Positions 53,440 through 62,282 of a DNA stretch of 64,000 bases are shown here, piece after piece (position 1 is the stretch's first letter; every line of letters starts with the position of its first letter). The DNA comes from VXNE01 sp965205735. GTDB taxonomy: Bacteria; Pseudomonadota; Gammaproteobacteria; Pseudomonadales; Azotimanducaceae. The notes beneath the pieces were generated by a model. It did no database searches. It had not been told where the DNA came from and saw nothing but the letters and a program-made list of their open reading frames with translations. The position numbers and the translations under genes were made by a program. Location: NCBI GenBank assembly GCA_965205735.1, contig OZ242179.1, positions 2,852,001 to 2,916,000 on the forward strand, given 5' to 3'.

Positions 53440-54624
53440 ATGTCCGCAGCAAAAGGTGCCAACACGCGACTTGGGCAACGGGTCGTCGTCTCGACCGTTG
53501 GGGAGACAGTGGAGGCGTTCGTGCCGCCACCGCTGCCACCTTTTCCGCCACTGCGCATCAACGAGTTCTATGGGCTGCTGGACGAGGCGAACCGAGCCAT
53601 TGGTCGGCTCCAGGGTGTCTCTTCGATTCTGCCCGACGCGAATCTCTTTCTCTATATGTATGTCCGGAAGGAAGCCCTGCTGTCCTCCCAGATCGAGGGT
53701 ACGCAATCGTCGCTGTCGGACTTGTTGGTTTACGAGAGTGGCGAAGTACCGGGTGCGCCTGTCGACGAAGATGTGCAAGAGGTTTCCAACTACGTCAACG
53801 CGATGCAGCACGGTTTGATCCGCCTTGAGGAGGGCTTGCCCGTCTCGGTACGCCTGATTCGCGAGGTCCACGAGGTGCTGTTGCGGCATGGACGTGGCAG
53901 TGTGGCGCAGCCCGGGGAGTTTCGACGTTCCCAGAACTGGATAGGTGGTACGCGGCTTGGCAATGCGCAGTTCGTTCCTCCGCCGGCCGAAATGGTCGGC
54001 GAACTCATGTCGGACCTGGAGAAGTTCATTCATGCCGACTTGCCGGAGATGCCGCTCCTACTCAAGGTCGGCCTCGTCCATGTCCAGTTCGAAACCATCC
54101 ATCCTTTCCTGGATGGCAACGGCCGTCTGGGCAGGCTGCTCATCACGCTACTGCTGTGCGCGAACGAAGTTCTTGACGATCCTCTGCTGTACCTCAGCCT
54201 CTATTTCAAGATCCACCGGGACGAGTACTACGCGCTATTGCAGACCGTGCGCATCCAAGGCGACTGGGAGGCGTGGCTGCAATTCTTTCTGCGGGGCATC
54301 ATCGAAACTGCCGACCAGGCTACGGGAACTGCGATGGAACTCCTGGATCTATTCGAGCGCGACCGACGACGGATCGAGTCGCTGGGGCGTCCGGCGGGAT
54401 CTGCGTTGCGCGTCCACCAACTGCTTCAGGGGCGGCCGTTCGTGTCGATTCCGATGGCTGCGGAACAGCTTGGAATATCTCGTCCAACCATCGCGCGATC
54501 GATCAGCCACCTGGAGCGGCTTGGCGTTCTCCATGAGAGCACTGGGCGGCGTTGGAGACGGCTGTTCGCCTATCGTGACTACCTTGAGATTCTCGAGCGG
54601 GGCACCGAGCCCCTCGAGTCTTAA
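53440..54624 (+). CDS. Fic-domain protein, class II (N-terminal inhibitory helix)
   Basis: 394 residues. The Fic motif HPFLDGNGRLGR is at 221-232 with the catalytic His and the ATP-anion Asn-Gly-Arg. SSQIEGT near 82-88 is the (S/T)-x-x-x-E-(G/N) inhibitory motif placed before the Fic core (class II), in which the Glu blocks ATP and keeps the enzyme mostly off. The C-terminal 80 residues form a winged helix (MAAEQLGISRPTIARSISHL). Fic enzymes AMPylate target proteins; targets unknown. No antitoxin gene is adjacent, consistent with internal inhibition. Divergent from gyrA. Confidence 0.92.
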   Translation: MSAAKGANTRLGQRVVVSTVGETVEAFVPPPLPPFPPLRINEFYGLLDEANRAIGRLQGVSSILPDANLFLYMYVRKEALLSSQIEGTQSSLSDLLVYESGEVPGAPVDEDVQEVSNYVNAMQHGLIRLEEGLPVSVRLIREVHEVLLRHGRGSVAQPGEFRRSQNWIGGTRLGNAQFVPPPAEMVGELMSDLEKFIHADLPEMPLLLKVGLVHVQFETIHPFLDGNGRLGRLLITLLLCANEVLDDPLLYLSLYFKIHRDEYYALLQTVRIQGDWEAWLQFFLRGIIETADQATGTAMELLDLFERDRRRIESLGRPAGSALRVHQLLQGRPFVSIPMAAEQLGISRPTIARSISHLERLGVLHESTGRRWRRLFAYRDYLEILERGTEPLES

Positions 54625-54651
54625 TCCGACTGGCTTGCCAGTTTTGGGCGC

Positions 54652-56898
54652 ATGACCAGGGTATTGGAGCTAGGAGGATTCGCGGCGGGATTCTGCGGCC
54701 GCCTGTTTGTCCATGCGGGCGCCGAAGTCGTACGTGTCGATGGCGCGGCTTCGCCAGTAACGGACGCCTGGGTGTCGGAGCGTGCCACGGAGATTTTCCT
54801 GCACACGGGGAAGCGGCGTGTGAGCTTCACGGATCCCTCGACACTTCGCCGGCTCGCGGCGGACGCGGACGTGGTGGTCGCGGAAGGTATGCCGGATGAG
54901 CTCGAAGCCCTGGGCTGGGAGTCGCTCGATGGCATTCGCGTCGCCATCACGCCTTTTGGCATGACCGGCCCGCGACGTCAGTGGCATGCCAGCGCGTCCG
55001 TACTGCTGGCCATGGGCGGGCACACGTACCTGATGGGAGACCCGGGTGCCGCACCGCTGACGTTGCCCGGCCACTACACCGAGTACCAGTCGGGACAGTA
55101 CGGGTACATTGCGGCTGCCGCCTGCCTGTACGCCATCGAGAAATCCGGCGCATCTCCGCGACGTTCGATCGACATCAGCATGTTGGAGACATTGCTGTCG
55201 CTGTCGCAAATGACGACGGTGATGTGGACGTGCAGCGGCAAGGTGCGCACGCGCCATGGCTCGAATTTCGGCGTCCTGTATCCCGCCAACCTGTTCCCGT
55301 GCGCGGACGGGTGGTTTCATATCACCGCGACGCCCCGCTTCTGGAGCGCCTTTACCCGGATGCTGGGACGGCCGGATCTCGATCACGATCCCCGCTTTGC
55401 CACGGGCCCCGCGCGCAACGAAAACCAGGACGCGCTGGACGAGATCATATTCGAGGCACTGGGGCAAAAGACCAGGGCTGAGATTCAACGCCTGGGGGAA
55501 CTGGCGCGCGTTCCCACGGGTGCCCTCAAGGATCTGGACGAAGTCCTGGTGGACCCGCACCTCTCGGAGCGTGAGTTCTGGCGCACGGTTGACGGAATCC
55601 GCGTGCCGTCCCTCGGTTTCCGATTCCGTGACGAGCGGTCCGGCGGGCGCGATTGGGAACCTGGCGGAGCCGCAACTGCCGGCAGAATCCGAAGGCGCGA
55701 TCCATCGAGCGCGGGTGAGGGAAGACCGGTGCCTGAGAGTACGCAACCGCTGGCAGGCGTTCGCATCCTCGATCTGACCCATGTCTGGGCGGGGCCGCTC
55801 GGCACGCGCATCCTCGGCGATCTCGGCGCGGACATCGTGAAGGTCGAAAGACCGATGGGACGCGGAGGCACTTCGGGAACGCCTGGAGCGGGCAATTACC
55901 TCGGGGGCGAGAAGGGCGAAGATCCCTGGAACCGGCAGGGCACGTTCGTCAAGCTGAACCGAAACAAGAAGAGCCTCGCCATCGACCTCAAGAAGCCCGA
56001 TGGGCGTCGGGTGTTTCTCGACCTCGTCCGGGTCGCCGACGTGGTGATCGAGAACTTCAGCGCCCGTTCGATGCCGGCATTGGACCTCGGCTACGACGTA
56101 TTGCGCGCAGCCAACGAGAGGATCATCTACGTCTCCATGCCCGGGTACGGCGCCACGGGCCCGTATAGCGGTAGGGTTGCGTATGGCCCTTCCGTCGAGG
56201 CTATGACCGGCCTCAATGCCGTGATGGGCTATTCGCCCACCGAGCCGCGGAACACTGCGGTCGCGCTGCCGGACCCGATTGGCGGCGTGACTGCGGCGGC
56301 GGCGGTCGTGACCGCGCTCAACCGGCGGCAAGCCACCGGGAGGGGCGCATTTGTCGAACGATCCATGCATGAATCGGGGGTGAGCCTGCTGGGCGAAATC
56401 CTGGTAGAGAAGCAGCTTGGCGGGAACCCCCGGCCGATAGGGAACGCGCATCCCGCGCATGCCTATTCCGACGTGCTGAGGGCCCGGGGCGAGGATGAGT
56501 GGATTGCCGTGACCTGCAGGACCGAAGCCGACCGCGCGACCCTCGACGAAGTCCTCGACGGCGATGCATCCGACCACGACAAGCACGAACTCGCCGCACG
56601 CCTGCAGGCGGCGGGCATTGCGGCGGGTCCGGTAAACATCGCGCCGGATATCCTGGCGGACCCCCAGGTGTCCGCTCGACGCTTCTTCGTCCGGCTCCAG
56701 CGCGAGGACCTGCCGTCGACGCCGATGCCGGGCTCGCCGGTCGTCATCGACGGCGATTTCGAGCGGTCCGACTGGCATGCCGCGCCACGATTGGGTGAGC
56801 ACAATCGGCGGGTGCTCGAGGATTGGCTCGGCTATGAAGCGGAGGAGACGGAGCGGTTGCAGCGCGACGGTGTCCTTTTCGAAAGCCCGCCTCGATGA
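54652..56898 (+). CDS. Double-domain CaiB/BaiF CoA-transferase
   Basis: 748 residues made of two family III CoA-transferase domains (about 1-345 and 365-748). The first keeps ELGGFAAGFCGRLFVHAGAEV, ITPFGMTGP and RRSIDISMLETLLS with the catalytic Asp. The second has ILDLTHVWAGPLGTRILGDL, NKKSLAIDLKKPDGR, SMPGYGATGP and, where the nucleophile is expected, FVERSMHES, with Glu for Asp. It ends with RLGEHNRRVLEDWLG. It starts 28 bases after fic. The fused form resembles heterodimer-like tandem transferases; one half may be structural. The next gene is a Gfo/Idh/MocA dehydrogenase. Confidence 0.9.
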   Translation: MTRVLELGGFAAGFCGRLFVHAGAEVVRVDGAASPVTDAWVSERATEIFLHTGKRRVSFTDPSTLRRLAADADVVVAEGMPDELEALGWESLDGIRVAITPFGMTGPRRQWHASASVLLAMGGHTYLMGDPGAAPLTLPGHYTEYQSGQYGYIAAAACLYAIEKSGASPRRSIDISMLETLLSLSQMTTVMWTCSGKVRTRHGSNFGVLYPANLFPCADGWFHITATPRFWSAFTRMLGRPDLDHDPRFATGPARNENQDALDEIIFEALGQKTRAEIQRLGELARVPTGALKDLDEVLVDPHLSEREFWRTVDGIRVPSLGFRFRDERSGGRDWEPGGAATAGRIRRRDPSSAGEGRPVPESTQPLAGVRILDLTHVWAGPLGTRILGDLGADIVKVERPMGRGGTSGTPGAGNYLGGEKGEDPWNRQGTFVKLNRNKKSLAIDLKKPDGRRVFLDLVRVADVVIENFSARSMPALDLGYDVLRAANERIIYVSMPGYGATGPYSGRVAYGPSVEAMTGLNAVMGYSPTEPRNTAVALPDPIGGVTAAAAVVTALNRRQATGRGAFVERSMHESGVSLLGEILVEKQLGGNPRPIGNAHPAHAYSDVLRARGEDEWIAVTCRTEADRATLDEVLDGDASDHDKHELAARLQAAGIAAGPVNIAPDILADPQVSARRFFVRLQREDLPSTPMPGSPVVIDGDFERSDWHAAPRLGEHNRRVLEDWLGYEAEETERLQRDGVLFESPPR

Positions 56899-56981
56899 GC
56901 CGCGCTCAATCGGGTTGGAAGTCGTGGAATTGGGCTATGCTAATCGCCTGCAGTTAGAGCAATGAAAGAGACGCAAGAGCC

Positions 56982-58085
56982 ATGTCCAAGCCACTAAAAG
57001 TGGGCCTGGTTGGGACGGGAGGGATTTCCCGTCGACACCTGCCCGCGTATCAGCAATTTCCCGATCAAGTACAGCTCACGGCCGCATGCGACATCGTTGA
57101 AGCCGCCGTACAGGAGTTCGGGAAGCGAAACCGGATCGATGCGGTCTATACGGACTTTGACAAGATGCTGCGCGAGGCGGACATCGATGCCGTGGACATC
57201 TGCACGGCGCACAACGCGCACGCGCCGCTAGCCATCGCCGCGGCGGAAGCGGGCAAGCATGCGATCACCGAGAAGCCAATGGCGATCTCGCTTGACGAAT
57301 GCCGGCAGATGATCGAAGCCGCCGACAAGGCGGGGGTGACGCTGATGGTCGCCCAGCACCTGCGGCATACGCTGGAGGCCCGGGCGGTAAAACGCCTCCT
57401 CGACGACGGCACACTGGGCACCATCCAGGCCGTCAAGACCCATGCGATCCAGGGAGGAGGCCGTCCTAGGATCCGCAGTCACGGGATAAGCAATTGGGGG
57501 CGGGACAAGGCAGTGGCCGGCGGCGGCATTCTCATGATGGTTAGCGTGCATCACATCGATCTGCTGCGTTACTACGCGGGCGACGTGAAACGGGTGACAG
57601 GCATCTGCCAGTCGCTGCAGCCGCACATGCTGAATGGTGCCGAAGATATGGTCTCGGCGGCCCTTGAATTCGAGAGCGGTGCCGTCGGCAACCTGTTCGC
57701 CAACGGGACAACGTACCTGGCGCCCGAGGGCTCGTCGTACCAGATTTTCGGTTCCGACGGAACGATTGTCTCGACCAGACCGGACGACTCGCAGCGGGAG
57801 ATAGGGGCGATACCGCACTTCGGCGACATTCTGTGCCGGCTCAGGGAGGAGAATCCCGACATGTCAACGGTGCAAAATCCGAAATTCGAGCCGATCGCCA
57901 CCAACGCCGACGACCTGCCGACGGCCAACGGCTTCGTGAACGAGATACTGCACTTCGCGGATTGCTGCCGGACGGGCGAAGAACCCGTCAGCAGTGGTCG
58001 CGACAACATCGGGACCATCAAGACGATCATGGGCATCTACGAGTCGTCGCGTACGGGTGAGTGGGTCGACCTGGACGCTCTGTAG
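56982..58085 (+). CDS. Gfo/Idh/MocA family oxidoreductase (paralogue of the gene at 302)
   Basis: 367 residues with VGLVGTGGISRRHLPAY (7-23), AGKHAITEKPM (90-100, canonical EKP) and HHIDLLRYYAGDVKRVTGIC. It aligns along its whole length with the protein at 302-1417, including long shared stretches such as DAVYTD and EAADKAGVTLMVAQ. AAGAG precedes ATG 56982. NAD(P)-dependent oxidation of a sugar, polyol or related compound is expected. Its partner gene is the double-domain CoA-transferase 83 bases upstream. Confidence 0.9.
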   Translation: MSKPLKVGLVGTGGISRRHLPAYQQFPDQVQLTAACDIVEAAVQEFGKRNRIDAVYTDFDKMLREADIDAVDICTAHNAHAPLAIAAAEAGKHAITEKPMAISLDECRQMIEAADKAGVTLMVAQHLRHTLEARAVKRLLDDGTLGTIQAVKTHAIQGGGRPRIRSHGISNWGRDKAVAGGGILMMVSVHHIDLLRYYAGDVKRVTGICQSLQPHMLNGAEDMVSAALEFESGAVGNLFANGTTYLAPEGSSYQIFGSDGTIVSTRPDDSQREIGAIPHFGDILCRLREENPDMSTVQNPKFEPIATNADDLPTANGFVNEILHFADCCRTGEEPVSSGRDNIGTIKTIMGIYESSRTGEWVDLDAL

Positions 58086-58176
58086 CTGGGTGTGCCGTGC
58101 AAAGCCGGTGCCTTTCGGCGGGAGCGAAGCCCGCCCAACAACTGTCGCTCCGGTTGAGTAGCAGCAGAACACTGCG

Positions 58177-59817
58177 ATGGTTGCCGATGAATATGGCATT
58201 GGAGTGAAGGCGCTAGCCTACGTAGTTTGCACGCTTGCCATGCTGGCGGTGCCGTATCGAGTGCTGGGATCGCCCGCGACTTTCGAGATTGCCGAGGCGC
58301 CAAATTATGCCGAGCCCATGGACTTCTCGGTTGGTTCCGAGTACGCATACATCGTCTATCGAAGGCTACCTCCGGACTATCAATATCAAGCAGTAGACTT
58401 CCGCGAGAACCGCGATGTGGTACTGGGAATCTACGACCTTTCGAGCGGCGCCGAAGTATCGAGAGTCAACCTCGAGACTCTATGGGAAGAATTTCGCTTC
58501 GGCTCCGCGCCGATTCCACCGAGGGTAGTAACCGTTTCCCACAGCGGTGGCGTTGTCGTTCAGACACGTCCCGGGGACGGGACGTATCTCGCTCATGTTG
58601 ACAACGGTGGGGACGTTGCTGTGCGCCGCCACTACGAAGGCGTAATGGCCGTCAGCTTGGATCGATATCGTGATTTCACCATGGTTCATACCAACAAAGG
58701 AGTCATGCTTCTGGACGATCAGCTCGAGATGGAGCACGAGTGGACCGCGGCAGAACCATATCCACTTCTGATGTCCGCTCAACCGAGCGGGAATGACATT
58801 CTGGTTCTTGATGCCAGGAGGACGGTAGTAGAAGGAGTGGATCAATATTCGGGAACGGTTCGGTGGCTAACCCTGAAAGATCGGCTGGTCGAGACGGATT
58901 CGATCTCGGTCCCCATTACGTTTTTCTACCATCCGCTCCTTCGGATTCTGGTTTGGCCGAATCAACTTTCGCTGTTCGTCGACGACGGCTCGCAATGGCA
59001 GCATTGTGCGCTCCGGGACGGCGAAAGCGAGTTCGCATGCGCATCCGCTGCTTGGCACAGTGATGCTCAGGCATTGCACGAGCTTGTGGCGTGGCACGCC
59101 GTCGGCAACATTCTTAGCTCGGGCGAGGACGGCTATGTTGTAGCGGTGCCGAACGGATGCGCTGTTTCGTCTCGCCGCTATGATCTCTCGGACGCGATTT
59201 CGCGATACCAGCCCTACTTTCCGAGTGGAAGTTCAAGTCTGGGTATAGTTCGGAATCTGATCGTCAAGCAACAGGAGGGCGGTCTGTTTGCATTGATCGC
59301 CAGTTTCCGGACCTCGAGTTGGGGCGCCAACAGTTGGGACGGCGTGAGCCACCATACGGTATTTCGTCCTGTGGAGCTTTCGGAATCGGTGCCTGCGAAG
59401 ACGACTCCCGAGATAGATGGCTGTCCCGGCTGGGGCTCCGGCGGCTATGCGCATGCGGTAACAGCCGAAGAGGTCAAGGCTTGCGTCAAGAAGGGCGCGG
59501 ATCCGAATGCCTTCGGCAATTGCGGCGCATGGACGCGTCCTCTGAGCGTGGCGGCGCGCCTGGCGGATGCCGATGCCGTTCGCGCGCTTCTCGAGGCGGG
59601 CGCGGATCCCAACGCCCGGGACGAAAACGGCGATACTGCTCTCCACGACGCGGCCCGGTATGGCAAGGCGGCGCAGAAGCTGGAAGCCTTGCTCGAAGGC
59701 GGCGCGGGCCCGGCGTTGCGCAACAACGCGGGCAAGCTCCCATGGGACTACGCTCGGGAGAACGAAGCCCTTCGCGAATCCAGTGTGCTGGAGCGGCTGA
59801 GGCGGGATGGCGATTGA
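58177..59817 (+). CDS. Exported protein with C-terminal ankyrin repeats
   Basis: 546 residues. A hydrophobic segment (ALAYVVCTLAMLAVPYRVLG) near the N-terminus suggests export or anchoring. Residues 30-420 form an unrecognised beta-rich region with regularly spaced strands (DRYRDFTMVHTNKGVMLLD, NDILVLDARRTVVEG), which could be a propeller. The end holds three ankyrin-type repeats: VKACVKKGADPNAFG, VRALLEAGADPNARDENGDT and LHDAARYGKAAQKLEALLEG. It is likely a protein-interaction protein at the envelope. No gene partner is evident except the membrane protein 27 bases downstream. Confidence 0.7.
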   Translation: MVADEYGIGVKALAYVVCTLAMLAVPYRVLGSPATFEIAEAPNYAEPMDFSVGSEYAYIVYRRLPPDYQYQAVDFRENRDVVLGIYDLSSGAEVSRVNLETLWEEFRFGSAPIPPRVVTVSHSGGVVVQTRPGDGTYLAHVDNGGDVAVRRHYEGVMAVSLDRYRDFTMVHTNKGVMLLDDQLEMEHEWTAAEPYPLLMSAQPSGNDILVLDARRTVVEGVDQYSGTVRWLTLKDRLVETDSISVPITFFYHPLLRILVWPNQLSLFVDDGSQWQHCALRDGESEFACASAAWHSDAQALHELVAWHAVGNILSSGEDGYVVAVPNGCAVSSRRYDLSDAISRYQPYFPSGSSSLGIVRNLIVKQQEGGLFALIASFRTSSWGANSWDGVSHHTVFRPVELSESVPAKTTPEIDGCPGWGSGGYAHAVTAEEVKACVKKGADPNAFGNCGAWTRPLSVAARLADADAVRALLEAGADPNARDENGDTALHDAARYGKAAQKLEALLEGGAGPALRNNAGKLPWDYARENEALRESSVLERLRRDGD

Positions 59818-59844
59818 CGCCTTGGAACCGACTCGGGGAGCGCC

Positions 59845-60702
59845 ATGCGTCCTTTAGACGAGTGGTTTGCTGGCCCTCCGGGAGCTTGGCGTGCGTACGG
59901 CGTGGGTGCGTTCGCAATTTTGCTGGGCGTGTTTCTGTCCGTCAGTCACTTTGTTGAACGCGGCGACATCTTCGTCAAAGGCCTCGGCGGGATTCTGTAT
60001 TGGGGATTCATGCCGGGCGGCCCGCTGGTGATTGTCGGCATCTGCGCCTTCAGGCGGCCGACCGAGCTGCCGCGAGTGCTCGGGGCGTTCGTTGGCGCTC
60101 TGTCGGCGCCGTTGTACATTCCGCTGATTGGCATGTCGCATCCGAACGACGCGGGCGCAGACCTTGGCCGTGGGATGGTTGGTCTGCTCATGCCGTTGGT
60201 TGTACCCGTGAACATGCTGATTGGCGCCGCGCTGGGAGAGCGGTTGGGCCGACCTTGGTGGACCAAGACGGACGTCGCGTGCAACCCTTATCGGACCCCG
60301 CTGTCGGCGTTTTGGCGGGCGCGAGTCCTTGGCGCTGGCGTTGCGGCGGTCGGTGTGCTGATACTGTGGCAGGCCAATCAGGAGGCCTCGCCAGACCCCG
60401 AAATCGCTCTCTGGGAGTTCGTGCATCATGGTGTCCTGCCCGCCATCCCGATTATTGTTCTCGGCGTCTGCACGGCGATGCTGCCATCGCGACTCTCTAT
60501 CATGTGCGGTGCCTTGGTCGGCGCCTTCCCCGCGTTGGCATGTTCCAGTCTGCTGGTTGACCCCAATCCCGACAATCACGGTCAGAGCATTCCCACGTTG
60601 GTGGCGTATTCCCTCCCCCTCACGCTGCCCTTTACGGTGGGACTGGGCGGGCTGCTGGGCAACCACCTGCATCGACAACGTGCTGGCCCGCCGCCACCGT
60701 GA
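59845..60702 (+). CDS. Multi-spanning membrane protein of unknown function
   Basis: 285 residues with about eight hydrophobic segments, for example YGVGAFAILLGVFLSVSHFV, GLLMPLVVPVNMLIGAALG, VLGAGVAAVGVLILWQ and AIPIIVLGVCTAMLPS. There are no recognisable transport or catalytic motifs. It begins 27 bases after the ankyrin-repeat gene and may be cotranscribed. The high content of Gly, Ala, Leu and Pro is consistent with a real membrane protein, though no family could be named. Confidence 0.6.
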   Translation: MRPLDEWFAGPPGAWRAYGVGAFAILLGVFLSVSHFVERGDIFVKGLGGILYWGFMPGGPLVIVGICAFRRPTELPRVLGAFVGALSAPLYIPLIGMSHPNDAGADLGRGMVGLLMPLVVPVNMLIGAALGERLGRPWWTKTDVACNPYRTPLSAFWRARVLGAGVAAVGVLILWQANQEASPDPEIALWEFVHHGVLPAIPIIVLGVCTAMLPSRLSIMCGALVGAFPALACSSLLVDPNPDNHGQSIPTLVAYSLPLTLPFTVGLGGLLGNHLHRQRAGPPPP

Positions 60703-60725
60703 TGCGCGGAAGGCGATGGCTTCGG

Positions 60726-61151
60726 TTACTGCGTTGTTACCGCCATTGTGTCGTGTAGCCCTGCCAGCCACTTCAGGTCGCGCATGACTGACGCATCGCC
60801 CTCGCGCTGAATTCCGGCCGCCAGCGCCTTTTGCGTCGCCTCATCCAACGGCCGGTCCGTCGAAAGTCGACGTGCTGCCGGCAAGACAATCTGATAGTCG
60901 ACGGTCGCGCGCACATCCGCTTCGGACAAGATGCCGGGGGCGACTTCGATGCGGTTGTCGGCTATGCGCAAATACCAACCGATCTTGCCGACACCCTCAG
61001 GATCGAGATGGGCGGGAGGATCGGTGAAGACCTCGTTGAACGTCACGCTGATCCCTGTCAGGTCGGCCCCCTCGGCCTGTTGTTCTATGAACTCGCGCGC
61101 AACCGCAATCCAGGCGTCGCTGCAGAACTCGAATTTGGTGGATTCGTTCAC
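60726..61151 (-). CDS. SCP2-like small protein
   Basis: From GTG 61151 the protein is 141 residues: FCSDAWIAVAREFIEQQAEG, ISVTFNEVFTDPPAHLDPEG, VGKIGWYLRIADNRIEVAPG, then ADVRATVDYQIVLPAARR. The strand pattern and acidic turn resemble sterol-carrier-protein-2-like lipid-binding domains; this is by eye. GGGAGCGG lies just before the GTG. A longer start at 61391 would run across the divergent dioxygenase promoter region and is not supported. It diverges from two dioxygenase genes and may serve the same substrate class. Confidence 0.55.
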   Translation of the reverse strand: MNESTKFEFCSDAWIAVAREFIEQQAEGADLTGISVTFNEVFTDPPAHLDPEGVGKIGWYLRIADNRIEVAPGILSEADVRATVDYQIVLPAARRLSTDRPLDEATQKALAAGIQREGDASVMRDLKWLAGLHDTMAVTTQ

Positions 61152-61274
61152 TTTCCGCTCCCGTTTCTGACCAATATGGTAGCCGACCCGGCAATTCAAT
61201 CGAGCTGAAGTGAACATCTCCTGCTCATGGTGCGATTGTGCGAGACTTCGAGCAGGGACCGGGGAGGGACAGTC

Positions 61275-62177
61275 ATGCAAACTGCGGGACACCCGACGAA
61301 ACTGAGCGATGCGGCGCGCGAACTCGGCCTCGAACCCTACATCCTCGACCTCGAAGTCAACGGCCTGACGATCGTGCCGCCAGCAGTGCACGGCGTTGGC
61401 GAAGATCGCTTGGACCGGATGCTCGAACTCATCCTGGAACGGGCCGAGTCATTGGTCGGATGCCCGTTCAGCCTGGAGCGCGGCCCGCACGCCGAACTGG
61501 ACTTTGCGCCGAACCCCGGGAGCCTGATCGGGTACACCGGAGACGAGAACAAGCCGACGCAGTTCCTGCTCCAGACGCTCGGCAGATGTCATCGCGCCTT
61601 CCGCGACCTGACCATAAACCCGGTTGCTGTCGCCCTCATGCGCCACATGATCGGCGGGAACAACGCCCGGTTCAGCAGCCACAACTCGTTTGTGAAGTGG
61701 CGGGGGGGCCGAGGCTATGGTCGGACCCTCGGCCTGCACGCGGACCAGAGTCAGAGTCCGCTGCCATGGGGCCGCAACGCCCTGACCGCAAACACCAACT
61801 GGTGCCTGACCGACTACACGAGGGAAGGCGGCGCGCTGGCGTATGTGCCGGGATCGCACCGTCGCCTGACGAGACCCGTGCAGGCCGCAGCAGAGGCTGT
61901 CCCGGTAGAGGGACCGAAAGGTTCGCTCATCGTGTGGCACGGCGCGACCTGGCACGGCGCGTTCCCGCGCATGACTCCGGGAATGCGGGTCTCGGTGACG
62001 AACTACTATCGGCACCGCATGGTGACGTCGCAGGAGGACATACGGGGAACGTTCCCCAGGGAACTTGCCGAGGACTGCGACGACCCGGCGCTGTTCAGGC
62101 TGCTCGCGGGGTTCGAGGATCGCGGTCCCTACGCGAAGCAGAGCTACTCGATTCCGCGTGCTCGGCCGGCCAAATGA
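61275..62177 (+). CDS. Phytanoyl-CoA dioxygenase (PhyH) family protein
   Basis: 300 residues. 2-oxoglutarate- and Fe(II)-dependent oxygenase fold: LGLHADQSQSP supplies the H-x-D pair of the iron site, AYVPGSHRRLTRP is the conserved PGSH segment, and WHGATWHGAFPRMTPGMRVS the distal His and the 2-oxoglutarate Arg region. GGGAGGGAC precedes ATG 61275. Members hydroxylate acyl-CoAs or other small metabolites. A related enzyme follows at 62283. Confidence 0.88.
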   Translation: MQTAGHPTKLSDAARELGLEPYILDLEVNGLTIVPPAVHGVGEDRLDRMLELILERAESLVGCPFSLERGPHAELDFAPNPGSLIGYTGDENKPTQFLLQTLGRCHRAFRDLTINPVAVALMRHMIGGNNARFSSHNSFVKWRGGRGYGRTLGLHADQSQSPLPWGRNALTANTNWCLTDYTREGGALAYVPGSHRRLTRPVQAAAEAVPVEGPKGSLIVWHGATWHGAFPRMTPGMRVSVTNYYRHRMVTSQEDIRGTFPRELAEDCDDPALFRLLAGFEDRGPYAKQSYSIPRARPAK

Positions 62178-62282
62178 TCTGCAAAAACAAAGCGTAACGG
62201 TCCTTCCGCCCAACCTCCGCACGTCGTTGCTGGGCATGGTGCGCCCGAGTAGACTGTCGAATAGACGAAGGGGAGAGAACTA

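Noticed and set aside
54670..56802. 710-codon minus-strand frame opposite the CoA-transferase
   Set aside because: No domain visible, and the plus-strand gene has conserved motifs throughout.
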